This document shows positions 25,055 to 33,947 of a DNA stretch of 64,000 nucleotides, one piece after another. Position numbers and translations under genes: made by a program. The notes beneath the pieces were generated by a model that was given only the letters and a program-made list of their open reading frames with translations, ran no database searches and was not told where the DNA came from. Position 1 is the stretch's first letter. The number at the start of each line of letters is the position of its first letter. The stretch comes from Catellatospora citrea (GTDB lineage: Bacteria > Actinomycetota > Actinomycetes > Mycobacteriales > Micromonosporaceae): positions 496,001-560,000 of the forward strand of contig NZ_RAPR01000001.1 in assembly GCF_003610235.1 (NCBI RefSeq), given 5' to 3'.

Positions 25055-25245
25055 CGATCCGGATCGCACTCCTGACCAGTTCATCAACAAGATCCACGCG
25101 ATCAGCCCCGGCAGACACGGCCACCCTCGGCGACCACCGGCCGTCGCCCACGACAAGTAGCGGAGAGTAACCAGCGATCCGACCCGTTAGTTGATTGAGC
25201 AGGCCGTATGCACGGCCCTCACTGCATCTGACGGGATGTGAGTCC

Positions 25246-27684
25246 ATGAATCGTACGTGTCTGCGGGCCGGCACACCCGGCCCGTCGACAAGGCGGCGGG
25301 CCTGGTCGCTGCTCGCCCTCCCCGCGCTGCTGCTGTCCGGCCTGACCGGCCTGGCGCAGCCCGCCCACGCGGTCGGCGGCGGATCCGACGCCACCGACGG
25401 CCAGTTCCCCTTCATCGCCCGGGTCACCCTGCCGGGTCTGGTGTGCAGCGGCGCTCTCGTCCGGCCGGAATGGGTGCTGACCGCCGGGCACTGCGTCGAC
25501 GCGCTGCGGCCATACCGCATGCGGGTCGCGCTCGGCGGCACCACCGTCGCCACCGCGACCTCCGTCGCCGTGGCCGGCGCCCGGCGTCACCCGTCCTGGC
25601 CGTCCCAGCCCGGCGCCGATCCGTCGCTCGACCTGGCCCTGATCCGGCTCGCCGAACCGGTCGACACCCCGTTCGCGCCGCTGGCCGAGCCCGGCGAGTC
25701 GACGGCCTGGGACGGCCCGAGTGACCCGATGACCGCGGTCGGCTGGGGCGTCACCGGGCCGGACACCGGACCGACCGACACCCTGCAGACCATCGGCGGC
25801 ACCGTCACCACCAGCACCGACGTGCTGACCGCGACCTTCACCAGCGGCGGTGTCTGCGGCGGTGACAGCGGCAGCCCCGCGCTGGTGACGACCCCGCGCG
25901 GAACGGTCGTCGCGGGCGCGCTGTCCAAGGCCCCGGAGGACTGCGGCAGCCCCGGCACCTACGCGATGGCGGGCAGCGGCCCAGGCCGTGACTGGCTGCA
26001 GAGCGTGCTGGACAGCGGCCCCACCGAGCGCACCGAGCACCCGTGGACGGCCGAACCGGCGACCAGCGAGCGGTACTGCACGCTCGCCGGCGACCGGGGC
26101 GTCGACGCCGGGGAGGCCGAGCTGGTCCCCGGTATCGCGGCGCACCACACGTTGTGGTTCAACTACGATCCGCCGGACGCGTCGACACCGGTGGTGGTGT
26201 CCACCGCGGGCAGCACCGTGGACACCGTCGTCGGGGTGTTCCACTCCACCGGCGACACCCTGCAGCACGACCTGATGGCCCGGTGGACCCAGGGCGAGAA
26301 CGACTCCCAGGGCACACCGCAGACCCTGCACACGTGGGCCAGCCAGGGCGGCGAGCCCTCCGAGCGGGTGTACCTGATCGGTGTCGGCACCCGCACCGAA
26401 GGCGACACCGGCCCGATCTGCGTGCAGATCATGCCGCAGTATCCGGCCAACGACGTCCCGGTCGGCGCGATCGCGATCAGCGGATCGACCGGCTCCCAGA
26501 ACACCGACGTCGGGATCGCCACCGGCGACCCCGCCGAGGGGTCAGGGCCGTCCGCCCCGACGGCGACGGCCTGGTACCGCTGGACGGCCACGGCCGGGCG
26601 GGTCGAGTTCAGCCACACCGCGGGTGCCGCGCTGTCGGTCTACCGCGGGCAGGTCACGGCCGCCGACCGCATCGCCGCCGCACCCGCGCGGCTCACCGGC
26701 AAGAAGAAGGACAAGCCCAAGAAGACCCATCGGGTACGGGCGGCGAACCCCGCGTTCACCGCCGTGGCAGGCGAGACCTACTACATCGGCGTGTCCGGAA
26801 CGGGCACGGTGCCCAGCGGCGACCTGGTGTGGAAGCACGGCACGGCGCTGACCGTCGACGGGCCCGGCACGGTCGCCAACGACTTCCCCGCCACCCTGAC
26901 CGGCACCCTGCGCGAGGACGGCGACGGCCCGATCAGCGGCCGCACCGTCACGTTCACGCTCGGCTCGGGCGCGGCGGCGCAGTCGTGCACCGCCACCACC
27001 GACGCCGCGGGCCTCGCCACCTGCACCATCGCGAACGTGGCGCAGCCGGCATCGGCGACCGGTGTGCCCGTGTCCGCCGACTTCGCCGGCGACGGTCAGT
27101 ACCTGCCGTCCCACACGGACACGACCGCGAAGCTGGTTTACCACACCGGCCGCGCCCTCGGCCTGTCCAGCAGGCTGCTGGCACTACCGCCGCTCGTGGT
27201 GAGCGACACCGGGGAGATCTCCACCTCGGCGACCTCCCACACCGAACGGGTCGGCGGCCGGGTCACCGCCGGCATCGTCCGCGCGAGCGCCGTCGGCGCC
27301 CGCGTCGACACCGGCCAGGCCAGGTCGGTCGCCAACGCGTGGACGGGCGAACTGACCATCGGCCTGCCGGGCCTGCCCGCCATCCGGGCCACCGACGTGC
27401 ACGCCGAGTCGCGCAGCACCTGCCAGGTCGGCCGGCTCACGCCGGCCGCCACCGGATCGGTGAGCCTGGGCACGCTCACCATCGGCGGGGTCAGCCGACC
27501 CGTGGCCACCATCGCGCCGAACACGGTGATCCGCGTCGGCGCGCTGACCGTCACGCTCAACGAGCAGAGGCCGGTTCCCGGCGCCTCCGCCGGCCTGGCC
27601 GTGACGGCGTTGCGGGTCAGCGCCCCCGGCGTGACCGATCTGGTCGTCGCGCAGGCCAGGAGCGACATCCACCACTGCGGCTGA
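25246..27684 (+). CDS. Secreted S1 serine protease with Ig-like and choice-of-anchor-like C-terminal domains
   Basis: The protein has 812 residues; ATG 25246 (MNRTCLRAG) starts directly before the signal peptide (cleavage after AHA near residue 38). The mature enzyme begins VGGGSDATDGQFPFIA, a trypsin-like activated N-terminus, so no propeptide is evident. Triad: His82 (TAGHC), Asp129 (DLALI), Ser208 (GGDSGSP). Residues 250-530 are beta-rich and unassigned, with a basic run KKKDKPKKTHR near 486-496. An Ig-like repeat lies about 534-625, and the end (about 630-812, TGRALGLSSRLLALPP ... SDIHHC) resembles choice-of-anchor P modules. No sortase motif is present. It probably acts as a surface-retained or secreted protease. 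A strong hairpin follows the stop. Confidence 0.9.
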   Translation: MNRTCLRAGTPGPSTRRRAWSLLALPALLLSGLTGLAQPAHAVGGGSDATDGQFPFIARVTLPGLVCSGALVRPEWVLTAGHCVDALRPYRMRVALGGTTVATATSVAVAGARRHPSWPSQPGADPSLDLALIRLAEPVDTPFAPLAEPGESTAWDGPSDPMTAVGWGVTGPDTGPTDTLQTIGGTVTTSTDVLTATFTSGGVCGGDSGSPALVTTPRGTVVAGALSKAPEDCGSPGTYAMAGSGPGRDWLQSVLDSGPTERTEHPWTAEPATSERYCTLAGDRGVDAGEAELVPGIAAHHTLWFNYDPPDASTPVVVSTAGSTVDTVVGVFHSTGDTLQHDLMARWTQGENDSQGTPQTLHTWASQGGEPSERVYLIGVGTRTEGDTGPICVQIMPQYPANDVPVGAIAISGSTGSQNTDVGIATGDPAEGSGPSAPTATAWYRWTATAGRVEFSHTAGAALSVYRGQVTAADRIAAAPARLTGKKKDKPKKTHRVRAANPAFTAVAGETYYIGVSGTGTVPSGDLVWKHGTALTVDGPGTVANDFPATLTGTLREDGDGPISGRTVTFTLGSGAAAQSCTATTDAAGLATCTIANVAQPASATGVPVSADFAGDGQYLPSHTDTTAKLVYHTGRALGLSSRLLALPPLVVSDTGEISTSATSHTERVGGRVTAGIVRASAVGARVDTGQARSVANAWTGELTIGLPGLPAIRATDVHAESRSTCQVGRLTPAATGSVSLGTLTIGGVSRPVATIAPNTVIRVGALTVTLNEQRPVPGASAGLAVTALRVSAPGVTDLVVAQARSDIHHCG

Positions 27685-27700
27685 CGACAACGGTCTCCTG

Positions 27701-27732
27701 CGTGGGGTCCCGGCTGCCGCCGGGACCCCACG
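27701..27732. terminator. Hairpin terminator after the S1 protease gene
   Basis: A perfect 13-bp stem (CGTGGGGTCCCGG / CCGGGACCCCACG) with a six-base loop lies 16 bases after the protease stop and before the convergent HEAT-repeat gene. It may serve both. Confidence 0.75.
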
Positions 27733-27858
27733 TCGCGTCCGGCCCGATCCCGAAACAGGATCGATCGAATGCTGTCGGCAGACTTCGGCCGCTTCTTTCG
27801 CACCGCGCCGGCGTCACCTTCGACCGCTCGCCGGCCCGTGACCCGGCTGGCACCTGTC

Positions 27859-29511
27859 CTACCGTGGGGTGATGCTCCATCGCAGCAGTTCCGCCCAGGA
27901 CTCTCCGAGCACCGGCCGTGCCTGCTCCACCGCCGCGAGGATCTCGGCCGTCAGCTCGGCGGTGAGTCCGCGGTAGGCGCTCGGTCCGAGGTGACGCGGC
28001 CACTTGGCGACCTCCGACCGGGCGTGCGGCAGCAGCACCGGGTCGGCCTCGGCCACCAGCCGCAGGCTCGCCGCCAGGCCGTGCCACAGGTCGCGTCGCA
28101 GCAGCAGCCGGAACGCCGCGATCCGGGCCGTGGCCGGGGACCCGGGCCGCAGCAACTCATGCAACAACACGACGTCCAGCTCGTGCACCACCTCCGCCAG
28201 CGCGGCCGCCGCCTGCGCCACCACCGCTGTCGACGAGTCGCCCAGCAGTGCAAGCAGCCGCGGCGCGGGCACGGACCCGCACGCGACCAGCGCCCGCACC
28301 GCGGCGATCCGCCCCCGCGCCGCGGGATGGATCAGCCAGCGCGTGATCAGCGCGGCGTCGGCTGCCGTGCCGGTCTCGCCGAGTCCGGCGATCGCGCCCG
28401 GTCCAGGGCACGACCCGGCCAGCAGCCGCCGGTAATGCTCGGCCGGGTCGCCGCCGTCCCTACGCACGGCGACCTGCGCGACGATGCGCACCAGTGGGCT
28501 GCGGTCGGCCAGCGCCGCCCACGCCGGCTCGACGTCTCCGGCGCGGGCCAGCAGCCGGACCGCCTCCGACCGGATCAGCGGCACACCGGCCGCGAGCAGC
28601 GCACGGGCCACCGACAGATCCGGCGCGGCCGCGAAGGCGGCGTTCGCGCACATCGTCCGGACCACCACGTCCGGGTCACGCAGCGCCGCCGTGACGAGCC
28701 GGTCCGCAGGCAGCCGCCCCGCGGCGACCGCGTGCTGGTGGGCGCGGCGGCGAACCCGCGGCGAACCCTCGCGAAGCAGCTGTGCCAGGGTCTGTTCCGG
28801 CAGCCGTGGCACGAGGGCGTCGAGCTGCTCGCACAGCTGTCGCGCCCGCACCCGGTGCCGCATGGCCTCGGCCAGTTCGGCGAGCATCAGCAGCCGCGGA
28901 CCGTCGATCCGTTCGTCGAGCACGAGTTCGCATGCGCCGTACGCGTCGGCGCGGACCGGATCGACCCAGTCCGCGCAGCGCAGCGCCAACACCGCCACGG
29001 CGACCGGATGCCGGTGTTCACGCAGGCGCGCCACGGCCGCCTGACGCAGGCGCCCATCGTGGTGGCAGCCGGCGATCACCAGATCGAGCAGGTCAGCCTC
29101 CCCGTCGGCGACCATGGTGGTGAGCCGGGCGGTGTAGCGTCGCGCCCGCCGGCTCTGCGCCCGTGACGTCTCGTCGAGGATGGTCCACCAGGACCCCGAC
29201 GCCGCCGCGAGCGCGTCGAGTGCGACCGCGCGCTGCCGCGGTGCCGCGTCGCGGGCCACGGCCAGCAGCGTCGCCGCCCGCTCCCAGCGGCCCGCCCACG
29301 CCCCGTCGGCCAGCGCGCGCAGCTCGGTGTCACCTGGCACCTCGGGCAACCCGCAGTCGACCACCTCGCTGTCGCAGTCGACCACCTCGCTGCCGCCGTC
29401 GGCTACCTCGCTGCCGCCGTCGACTACCTCGCTGCCGCAGTCGGCTGGCCAGGCATCCTCGGCGAGGACTGTCCCGCGCAGCCGAACCCGGATTCTGTCC
29501 CACACACCCAT
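27859..29511 (-). CDS. HEAT-repeat protein with variable heptapeptide repeat near N-terminus
   Basis: The protein has 550 residues. After a basic first 15 residues comes an acidic stretch with four copies of a seven-residue unit (SEVVDGG type, about 24-53). The rest is a helical solenoid in which pairs of helices of about 30 residues recur with Ala, Leu and Arg at fixed places (for example SVARALLAAGVPLIRSEAVRLLARAG, given here in part), as in HEAT repeats. Such proteins are scaffolds for protein-protein binding. No membrane segment or signal peptide. It is divergent from a small membrane protein gene. Function unknown. Confidence 0.85.
   Translation of the reverse strand: MGVWDRIRVRLRGTVLAEDAWPADCGSEVVDGGSEVADGGSEVVDCDSEVVDCGLPEVPGDTELRALADGAWAGRWERAATLLAVARDAAPRQRAVALDALAAASGSWWTILDETSRAQSRRARRYTARLTTMVADGEADLLDLVIAGCHHDGRLRQAAVARLREHRHPVAVAVLALRCADWVDPVRADAYGACELVLDERIDGPRLLMLAELAEAMRHRVRARQLCEQLDALVPRLPEQTLAQLLREGSPRVRRRAHQHAVAAGRLPADRLVTAALRDPDVVVRTMCANAAFAAAPDLSVARALLAAGVPLIRSEAVRLLARAGDVEPAWAALADRSPLVRIVAQVAVRRDGGDPAEHYRRLLAGSCPGPGAIAGLGETGTAADAALITRWLIHPAARGRIAAVRALVACGSVPAPRLLALLGDSSTAVVAQAAAALAEVVHELDVVLLHELLRPGSPATARIAAFRLLLRRDLWHGLAASLRLVAEADPVLLPHARSEVAKWPRHLGPSAYRGLTAELTAEILAAVEQARPVLGESWAELLRWSITPR
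29357..29448. repeat. 21-bp tandem repeat, four copies plus a partial, inside the HEAT-repeat gene
   Basis: On the plus strand TCGACCACCTCGCTGTCGCAG (one unit of 21; positions 29357-29377) is followed by near-identical units at 29378, 29399 and 29420 and a partial unit at 29441. Units differ at one to four positions. Because 21 is a multiple of three, copy-number changes keep the reading frame and only lengthen or shorten the acidic heptapeptide stretch. Confidence 0.9.
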
Positions 29512-29684
29512 CGCAGCGCCCCCGTGTCAGTCCGAGGATCGTGCCAGTCGGCGGGCCGAACCCGCCAGTCGATAACCGACGTGCAAAACGACCGGGCGCC
29601 GGCCTCGGCCGGTAGACACAGCGCCGGCGGGAGCGCGCTGGCCGCAGGCGCCACGACGCGGCCGCACGCGGAGCGAGAACGAGT

Positions 29685-30404
29685 ATGCGATCGGCTGCCC
29701 TGCGACGGGCACGCGGACGATACCGTCCAGGCGTGGTCCCACGAATCCTCTTCCGGATTGCGGTCGTCTGCGTATTGGTCGCGGCGACGTTGACGGCCGG
29801 CGCCTGGATCGGCACCGCACAAGGCCTCGAACCGGGCCCGGGCAGTCTGCAGTTCCCGGTGATGCTCGCCGTGACGGCCGTGCCGATCACGGTCGTCGGG
29901 TTGCTCGGCTGCACCGGCGGCTTCCGGCTCGTGTTGGCGTGCATCGCCTGGGCCGTGCTGTCGTTCGGGCAGCTCACGATAATGATGACAGCCTCTGACG
30001 CGGTGCTGGGAGAGCGCGGACGTCCGGTCACGGCGACGGTGGCTCAGCTTGTCGGCCACGACCTGTCCGAGGCCGACGGCGACTACCTGTACCGGGTCGC
30101 CGATCCGCAGGGCAGGCCGCTGGCCGGCGTGCTGCGCACCCCGCACCAGCACGGCATCGGCAGCGCTGTCACCGTGCTGGTCGACCCGGCGGGCTGGGCT
30201 CATCCCACGGAGCCGTCCACGTACGCGGAGGGCACCAACGGGGTGACCCTGCTGGTCCTCGCCGTCATGTTCGGCGGCCCGGCCACCGTGCTCTACGTGC
30301 TGTCGTGCCTGCCCGCCGATCGTCGGCGTGAGGACGACCGCGACGGCACCGGCCCGGCGCCGTGGCACCAGGACGCGTTCAACCAGGTCGTCCGCAGCGC
30401 GTGA
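29685..30404 (+). CDS. Membrane protein of unknown function
   Basis: The protein has 239 residues from ATG 29685 (GGAG 11 bases upstream; a GTG at 29733 is an alternative). Four hydrophobic segments are visible: about 22-45, 57-77, 80-105 and 185-207. Between the third and fourth lies a soluble loop of about 80 residues with the pattern YLYRVADPQGRPLAGVL and VTVLVDPAGW, reminiscent of the extracytoplasmic domains of actinobacterial DUF3592-like proteins, though I cannot assign it. The C-terminal tail is polar. Divergent from the HEAT-repeat gene. Confidence 0.8.
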   Translation: MRSAALRRARGRYRPGVVPRILFRIAVVCVLVAATLTAGAWIGTAQGLEPGPGSLQFPVMLAVTAVPITVVGLLGCTGGFRLVLACIAWAVLSFGQLTIMMTASDAVLGERGRPVTATVAQLVGHDLSEADGDYLYRVADPQGRPLAGVLRTPHQHGIGSAVTVLVDPAGWAHPTEPSTYAEGTNGVTLLVLAVMFGGPATVLYVLSCLPADRRREDDRDGTGPAPWHQDAFNQVVRSA

Positions 30405-30478
30405 GACCCGGCGGCGTCCAGGTTGTGGCAGGCGGGCGTCGCGGAGCCGGCCACGCGGGGCGTATCAGGACGGCATCG

Positions 30479-31315
30479 TCATGACGAAGGGGCCTTGTCG
30501 TTCGGCTTCTTGCAGTCGGGGCTGCTGTGACCTCCTGGGCGAGGTCGGTTCACCCCGGCAGGCAGCCGAGTCGCGTCGTTCACGTACGCACACAAGATCT
30601 GGTTGGGGGCCAGATTCTGGGCGCCGGAAAGGTCTGCCCCTTCCAGGTGGGCGTCGTAGAACTCCACGTTGGTGAAGTCGGCCCCAGCCAATCGAGCCCC
30701 TTGAAGGTTGGCGGCCTTGAGGCTGGCGAAGGCCAAGGGCGCGTGTTCAAGATGTGCACCGGAAAGGTCCAGCCCGTCAAGGCCCAGCATGACGCCACCG
30801 AAGTCGAGCTTGACCGGTTCCGTACCGGCATACCGGCCGATGACGGCGAGCGCGGCTCGGATGTCGGGCTCGGACTCCGCGACCCGCTTCGGATCTTTGC
30901 CGACGGGGCGCGTGGCCGACTCGTGGGTCCGGATGAAGGCGCACAGCACTTCGACGACGGCGGCCTGGTCCGAACTCGCCTGCCGTGCAGCGCCCTCAGA
31001 GGACAGCGATCCCGCGTCCGCGGCCGCGTCACGCATCACCGCGGCCAGCGCGTAGACGCCACCGATTCGGGAGTTGCGCTTCTCGCTGCTGAGTTGCTCG
31101 ACCGCGGCGACGAATCGTTCGGCCTGTTGACCACGGGCGGTCATCTCCAGTTGCTGGCGGATGGAGTCGAGCTGAGAGCGGTTGAAGTCGTTGGTGAGGT
31201 ACAGGCCGACCGCGAGGATGAGCACTGACAGGACGCTCGCGAGATTCGTCGCCCGTTCCCACCAGTCCGGTCGGTTGTCGCGGTTGATGCCGGCGCTGCC
31301 GCCGCCTCGAGACAC
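30479..31315 (-). CDS. Membrane-anchored pentapeptide-repeat protein
   Basis: The protein has 278 residues; the GTG at 31315 has GGAG seven bases upstream. A single membrane helix lies about 24-44 (LASVLSVLILAVGLYL), followed by a helical region with RIGGVYALAAVMRDA, which is the hallmark of proteins where a transmembrane segment precedes pentapeptide repeats. The repeats occupy about 170-235 (LDLSGAHLEHAPLAFASLKAANLQG and onward), a right-handed quadrilateral beta-helix. Related proteins sit on the inner face of the membrane with unknown roles. The helical part may bind a partner. Convergent with the preceding membrane protein gene. Confidence 0.88.
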   Translation of the reverse strand: MSRGGGSAGINRDNRPDWWERATNLASVLSVLILAVGLYLTNDFNRSQLDSIRQQLEMTARGQQAERFVAAVEQLSSEKRNSRIGGVYALAAVMRDAAADAGSLSSEGAARQASSDQAAVVEVLCAFIRTHESATRPVGKDPKRVAESEPDIRAALAVIGRYAGTEPVKLDFGGVMLGLDGLDLSGAHLEHAPLAFASLKAANLQGARLAGADFTNVEFYDAHLEGADLSGAQNLAPNQILCAYVNDATRLPAGVNRPRPGGHSSPDCKKPNDKAPSS

Positions 31316-31445
31316 TCGTACGCTCCTATGCTGAGACGCCTGCGGACAGCGAAGCTGAGGTGTTGCACAACGGACGCCTCGGCCATGCCCGCCGACGGCT
31401 GGTTGAGCCTCACCGGGGCCGCCACCGGGCGGCCGCGGCGAGAGA

Positions 31446-31874
31446 TCATGCGGCCGTGATGCGGGTGAGTTCCAGAACGGGAATGGTCCGAACGCCCTCG
31501 GTCTTCTGCGCGTACTCGGCGAAGCCGGGGTAGCGGCGGGCTTGCTCGTCGTATCGCCGGTCGCGTTCGTCTCCGGTCAACTCCCGCACGCTGACCGGAT
31601 AGGTTTCGGTGCCGCGCTCGACAGCAGCTTGGCCGGCTGAGGTGAGGTTGTGGTACCAGTCAGGGTTCCGGGGTGCCCCGGCCTTGGACGCGAATACGTA
31701 GATCACGTTGTCGTCTGTCTCGTGCGGCAGGTACATCATCGGGTTGACGAGTTCACGTCCGCTCTTGCGGCCCCGGTGGTGGACGAGCACCATCGGGGCT
31801 CCGCTGAACGGTCCGCCGACCTGGCCCGCGTTCGCGCGGAACTCCTCGATCACCTTGGTGTTCCAGTCGCTCAT
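31446..31874 (-). CDS. F420-dependent nitroreductase-family (Ddn-like) oxidoreductase
   Basis: The protein has 142 residues; ATG 31874 with GGTGAGG upstream. The split-barrel sequence follows the Ddn/deazaflavin-dependent family closely: VLVHHRGRKSGRELVNPMMYL, then YVFASKAGAPRNPDWYHNL, and RYPGFAEYAQKT near the end. The KSGR and APRNPDWYHNL elements line the F420 site in known members. Soluble or membrane-associated quinone or xenobiotic reductase using reduced F420. Together with the PPOX protein at 21.5-22.2 kb it supports a host that makes F420. Confidence 0.93.
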   Translation of the reverse strand: MSDWNTKVIEEFRANAGQVGGPFSGAPMVLVHHRGRKSGRELVNPMMYLPHETDDNVIYVFASKAGAPRNPDWYHNLTSAGQAAVERGTETYPVSVRELTGDERDRRYDEQARRYPGFAEYAQKTEGVRTIPVLELTRITAA

Positions 31875-32065
31875 GGATGTGCCTCACCTTCTCGTACCCG
31901 TGCAAATGCGCATCCATCTTCGCCGCTGATCGTGCCGGGCGCCAGGAAGCCGGGGCCCGGGTCGAACGGCAGCCGCTAGTTACTGACGCTGACGCTCGCT
32001 GGGGAACGTCACCAGCGACTGTCAGCGCGTCCGGATCTGCCGGCAACAGTGCGTCGAGCCATGCC

Positions 32066-32983
32066 TCAGCTCAAGGGCGGAAGTTCGCTGATTTCGCAGA
32101 ACAGGTCGCAGTCCCAGGCGTGGCCGGAGTCGACGTCGCAACGGGTGTTGACGTAGGCCGCCCAGAGGCTGCCCAGGTCGACACCATGCGTCGGTACGTC
32201 GCCCAGGAGATGGGTGATCGCGACCACGACGCGTTCGAGGAAGTCAATGGTGTCGTGCACCTCGGACGCGTTCAGCGGTTCCTTCTGAAAGCGGTGTCCG
32301 AGGTCGCTGCGATGCACGATCCGGTTGCGCCGTTGGGCGATCTCAGCGAGCCGGTGCTTGAGCGAGTCACCGGACACTGCGGTGTCCGGCGACTCCCGAT
32401 TGATCCGGTCGGCGGTATCGCGCCACAGGTCGCCGTCGTACACCCAGCGGAATCCAGTGGCGATCTTGTCGGGATGCTGGAAGGTCTTACGGTGCAGCGA
32501 CCGCAAGACGGCGTCGTATGCGCGTTCGAAGGGATAGGTGTAGGACGACCGGCCGACCAGTAGGCCGCCCTCGTCAGGTCCATAGCGGCCGAACAGCGCC
32601 TCCGTGCCCTGGCCGAGCGGGAAGTTCGCGACGGCGCCGGTGACCGTGACGTTGTTGAGCTTCCTGGGTCGCCGGTCGGGCGGCATCAGCACGAGGATCC
32701 GTACGCGGCGCATGATCTCGTCGCTCACCCACCGATCCAGCGCGCTGACGGCGAGACCCCACGCTCCGCGGTACATGTCTGTCGCGTCGAGCCGGCTCAG
32801 GTCCAGTTCGGCGACCCCGAGGCGGGCCAGGTCGGCTGCCGTGGCGTGCTGCATCAACGCGTCCATGACCTGGCCGGCGTCGACCATGGCACGCACCGCG
32901 TCGATGTTGTGTTTGAACACGGTGTAAGCGTGATTGCGATCGAGGACGGCCACGTGTGCAAGGCTAGCCACGGCCGCCGCCAT
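32066..32983 (-). CDS. HEPN-type protein, possible ribonuclease
   Basis: The protein has 305 residues from ATG 32983; a TTG at 32995 would add four, and a GTG at about 32971 is also possible, since no site is convincing. It is soluble and helical. The segment AEIAQRRNRIVHRSDLG near 213-230 contains R219-x4-H224, the signature of RiboL-PSP-type HEPN domains, which are metal-independent RNases in many toxin and defence systems. The first 200 residues (helices plus a central beta region around 105-150) are not recognised. No antitoxin gene is adjacent, so a housekeeping or stress role is equally possible. Confidence 0.75.
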   Translation of the reverse strand: MAAAVASLAHVAVLDRNHAYTVFKHNIDAVRAMVDAGQVMDALMQHATAADLARLGVAELDLSRLDATDMYRGAWGLAVSALDRWVSDEIMRRVRILVLMPPDRRPRKLNNVTVTGAVANFPLGQGTEALFGRYGPDEGGLLVGRSSYTYPFERAYDAVLRSLHRKTFQHPDKIATGFRWVYDGDLWRDTADRINRESPDTAVSGDSLKHRLAEIAQRRNRIVHRSDLGHRFQKEPLNASEVHDTIDFLERVVVAITHLLGDVPTHGVDLGSLWAAYVNTRCDVDSGHAWDCDLFCEISELPPLS

Positions 32984-33242
32984 CGGGCGCGTCAATTTCC
33001 AGCGCTCGGCAAACCCGTCAGGTGGGACGGCTGTTGTCAGCCGCGGCCGGTCGTTCGAGGAAGCGAACGCTCGACGCGAGAACAGCCGACCCCGTCGGCA
33101 AGTCGTCCGTCCGAGTCCACGACCAGTGCGCCGCAGGCCTATCGCCGGTCATTGACTGATGGCAAGCCGATAATCTCATTGCTATGCGTTGATGCCCGGT
33201 GCAAGCATGTGCATACATGCGTGCGCGGGCGGAGGATGTGGT

Positions 33243-33944
33243 GTGACCGATCCCGACGGTCTGGCGGACAAGCGGGCCAAGTGGCAGCGCTATTTTGAGG
33301 GAAGGCTGACGGGAAGCGACGCGGAGATTCGCGCCGCGACCGATGCGGCCATGGACGCCATCCGGCGACGTGCCGACGTCAACGGCGTGATCGAGGCCGG
33401 TCTCGCGGCCGCCAGGCAGTTCCGGGCGACGGGATCCGCGCCCACCCCGCCGGCGGCGCCGCCCCGCACGCAGTCGACGGCAGCGCCGCGGGTGCCCACG
33501 TCGGCGCCGCGGGCTGCGAGCCGGGGTCCCGTGGGCACGGCCAGCAGCGGCATCGTCAACGGGTTTCAGCAGCGCCAGGAGATGATCGGCCGGACCTACT
33601 TCACGGTGTGGAACTTCCGGCTGGAACGTAGCGACGAGGCGGGCCGCCCGCTGCCGGCGATCCCGGTGGAGATGAAAGGCCGCTACTTCAACGGTGCGAT
33701 CAGCAACGGTGACCTGGTCGATGTCGGTCGGTCGTTCACACCGGGCAAGCTGGTACGCACCAACCGGGTCCGCAACGCGACGGTCGGTGTCGACGTGAGC
33801 GCCGTGGGTCGGCAGTTCCGTGTGCTGCGTGGCGTCTTCATCGCGATCTTCGTCGTCATCGCGCTGTGCATCTTCGGTCTGATCATCTCCGTGATGCTCG
33901 ACATACAGTCGTTCGACCTGCCGGATCCGCAACTCCCGGAGTGA
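33243..33944 (+). CDS. Membrane protein with predicted beta domain, first gene of a four-gene operon
   Basis: The protein has 233 residues. GTG 33243 is chosen because GGAGG stands seven bases upstream; longer frames lack a site. Residues 1-50 are a polar helix, 55-105 a Pro/Ala/Thr-rich linker, and about 115-195 a compact beta domain (FTVWNFRLERSD, PVEMKGRYFNGAISNGDLVDV) that may be an OB-like fold. One membrane helix follows (about 202-222) and a short acidic tail. Topology would place the beta domain in the cytoplasm. The next gene starts three bases after the stop, so they are coupled. Function unknown. Confidence 0.85.
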   Translation: MTDPDGLADKRAKWQRYFEGRLTGSDAEIRAATDAAMDAIRRRADVNGVIEAGLAAARQFRATGSAPTPPAAPPRTQSTAAPRVPTSAPRAASRGPVGTASSGIVNGFQQRQEMIGRTYFTVWNFRLERSDEAGRPLPAIPVEMKGRYFNGAISNGDLVDVGRSFTPGKLVRTNRVRNATVGVDVSAVGRQFRVLRGVFIAIFVVIALCIFGLIISVMLDIQSFDLPDPQLPE

Positions 33945-33947
33945 CCG

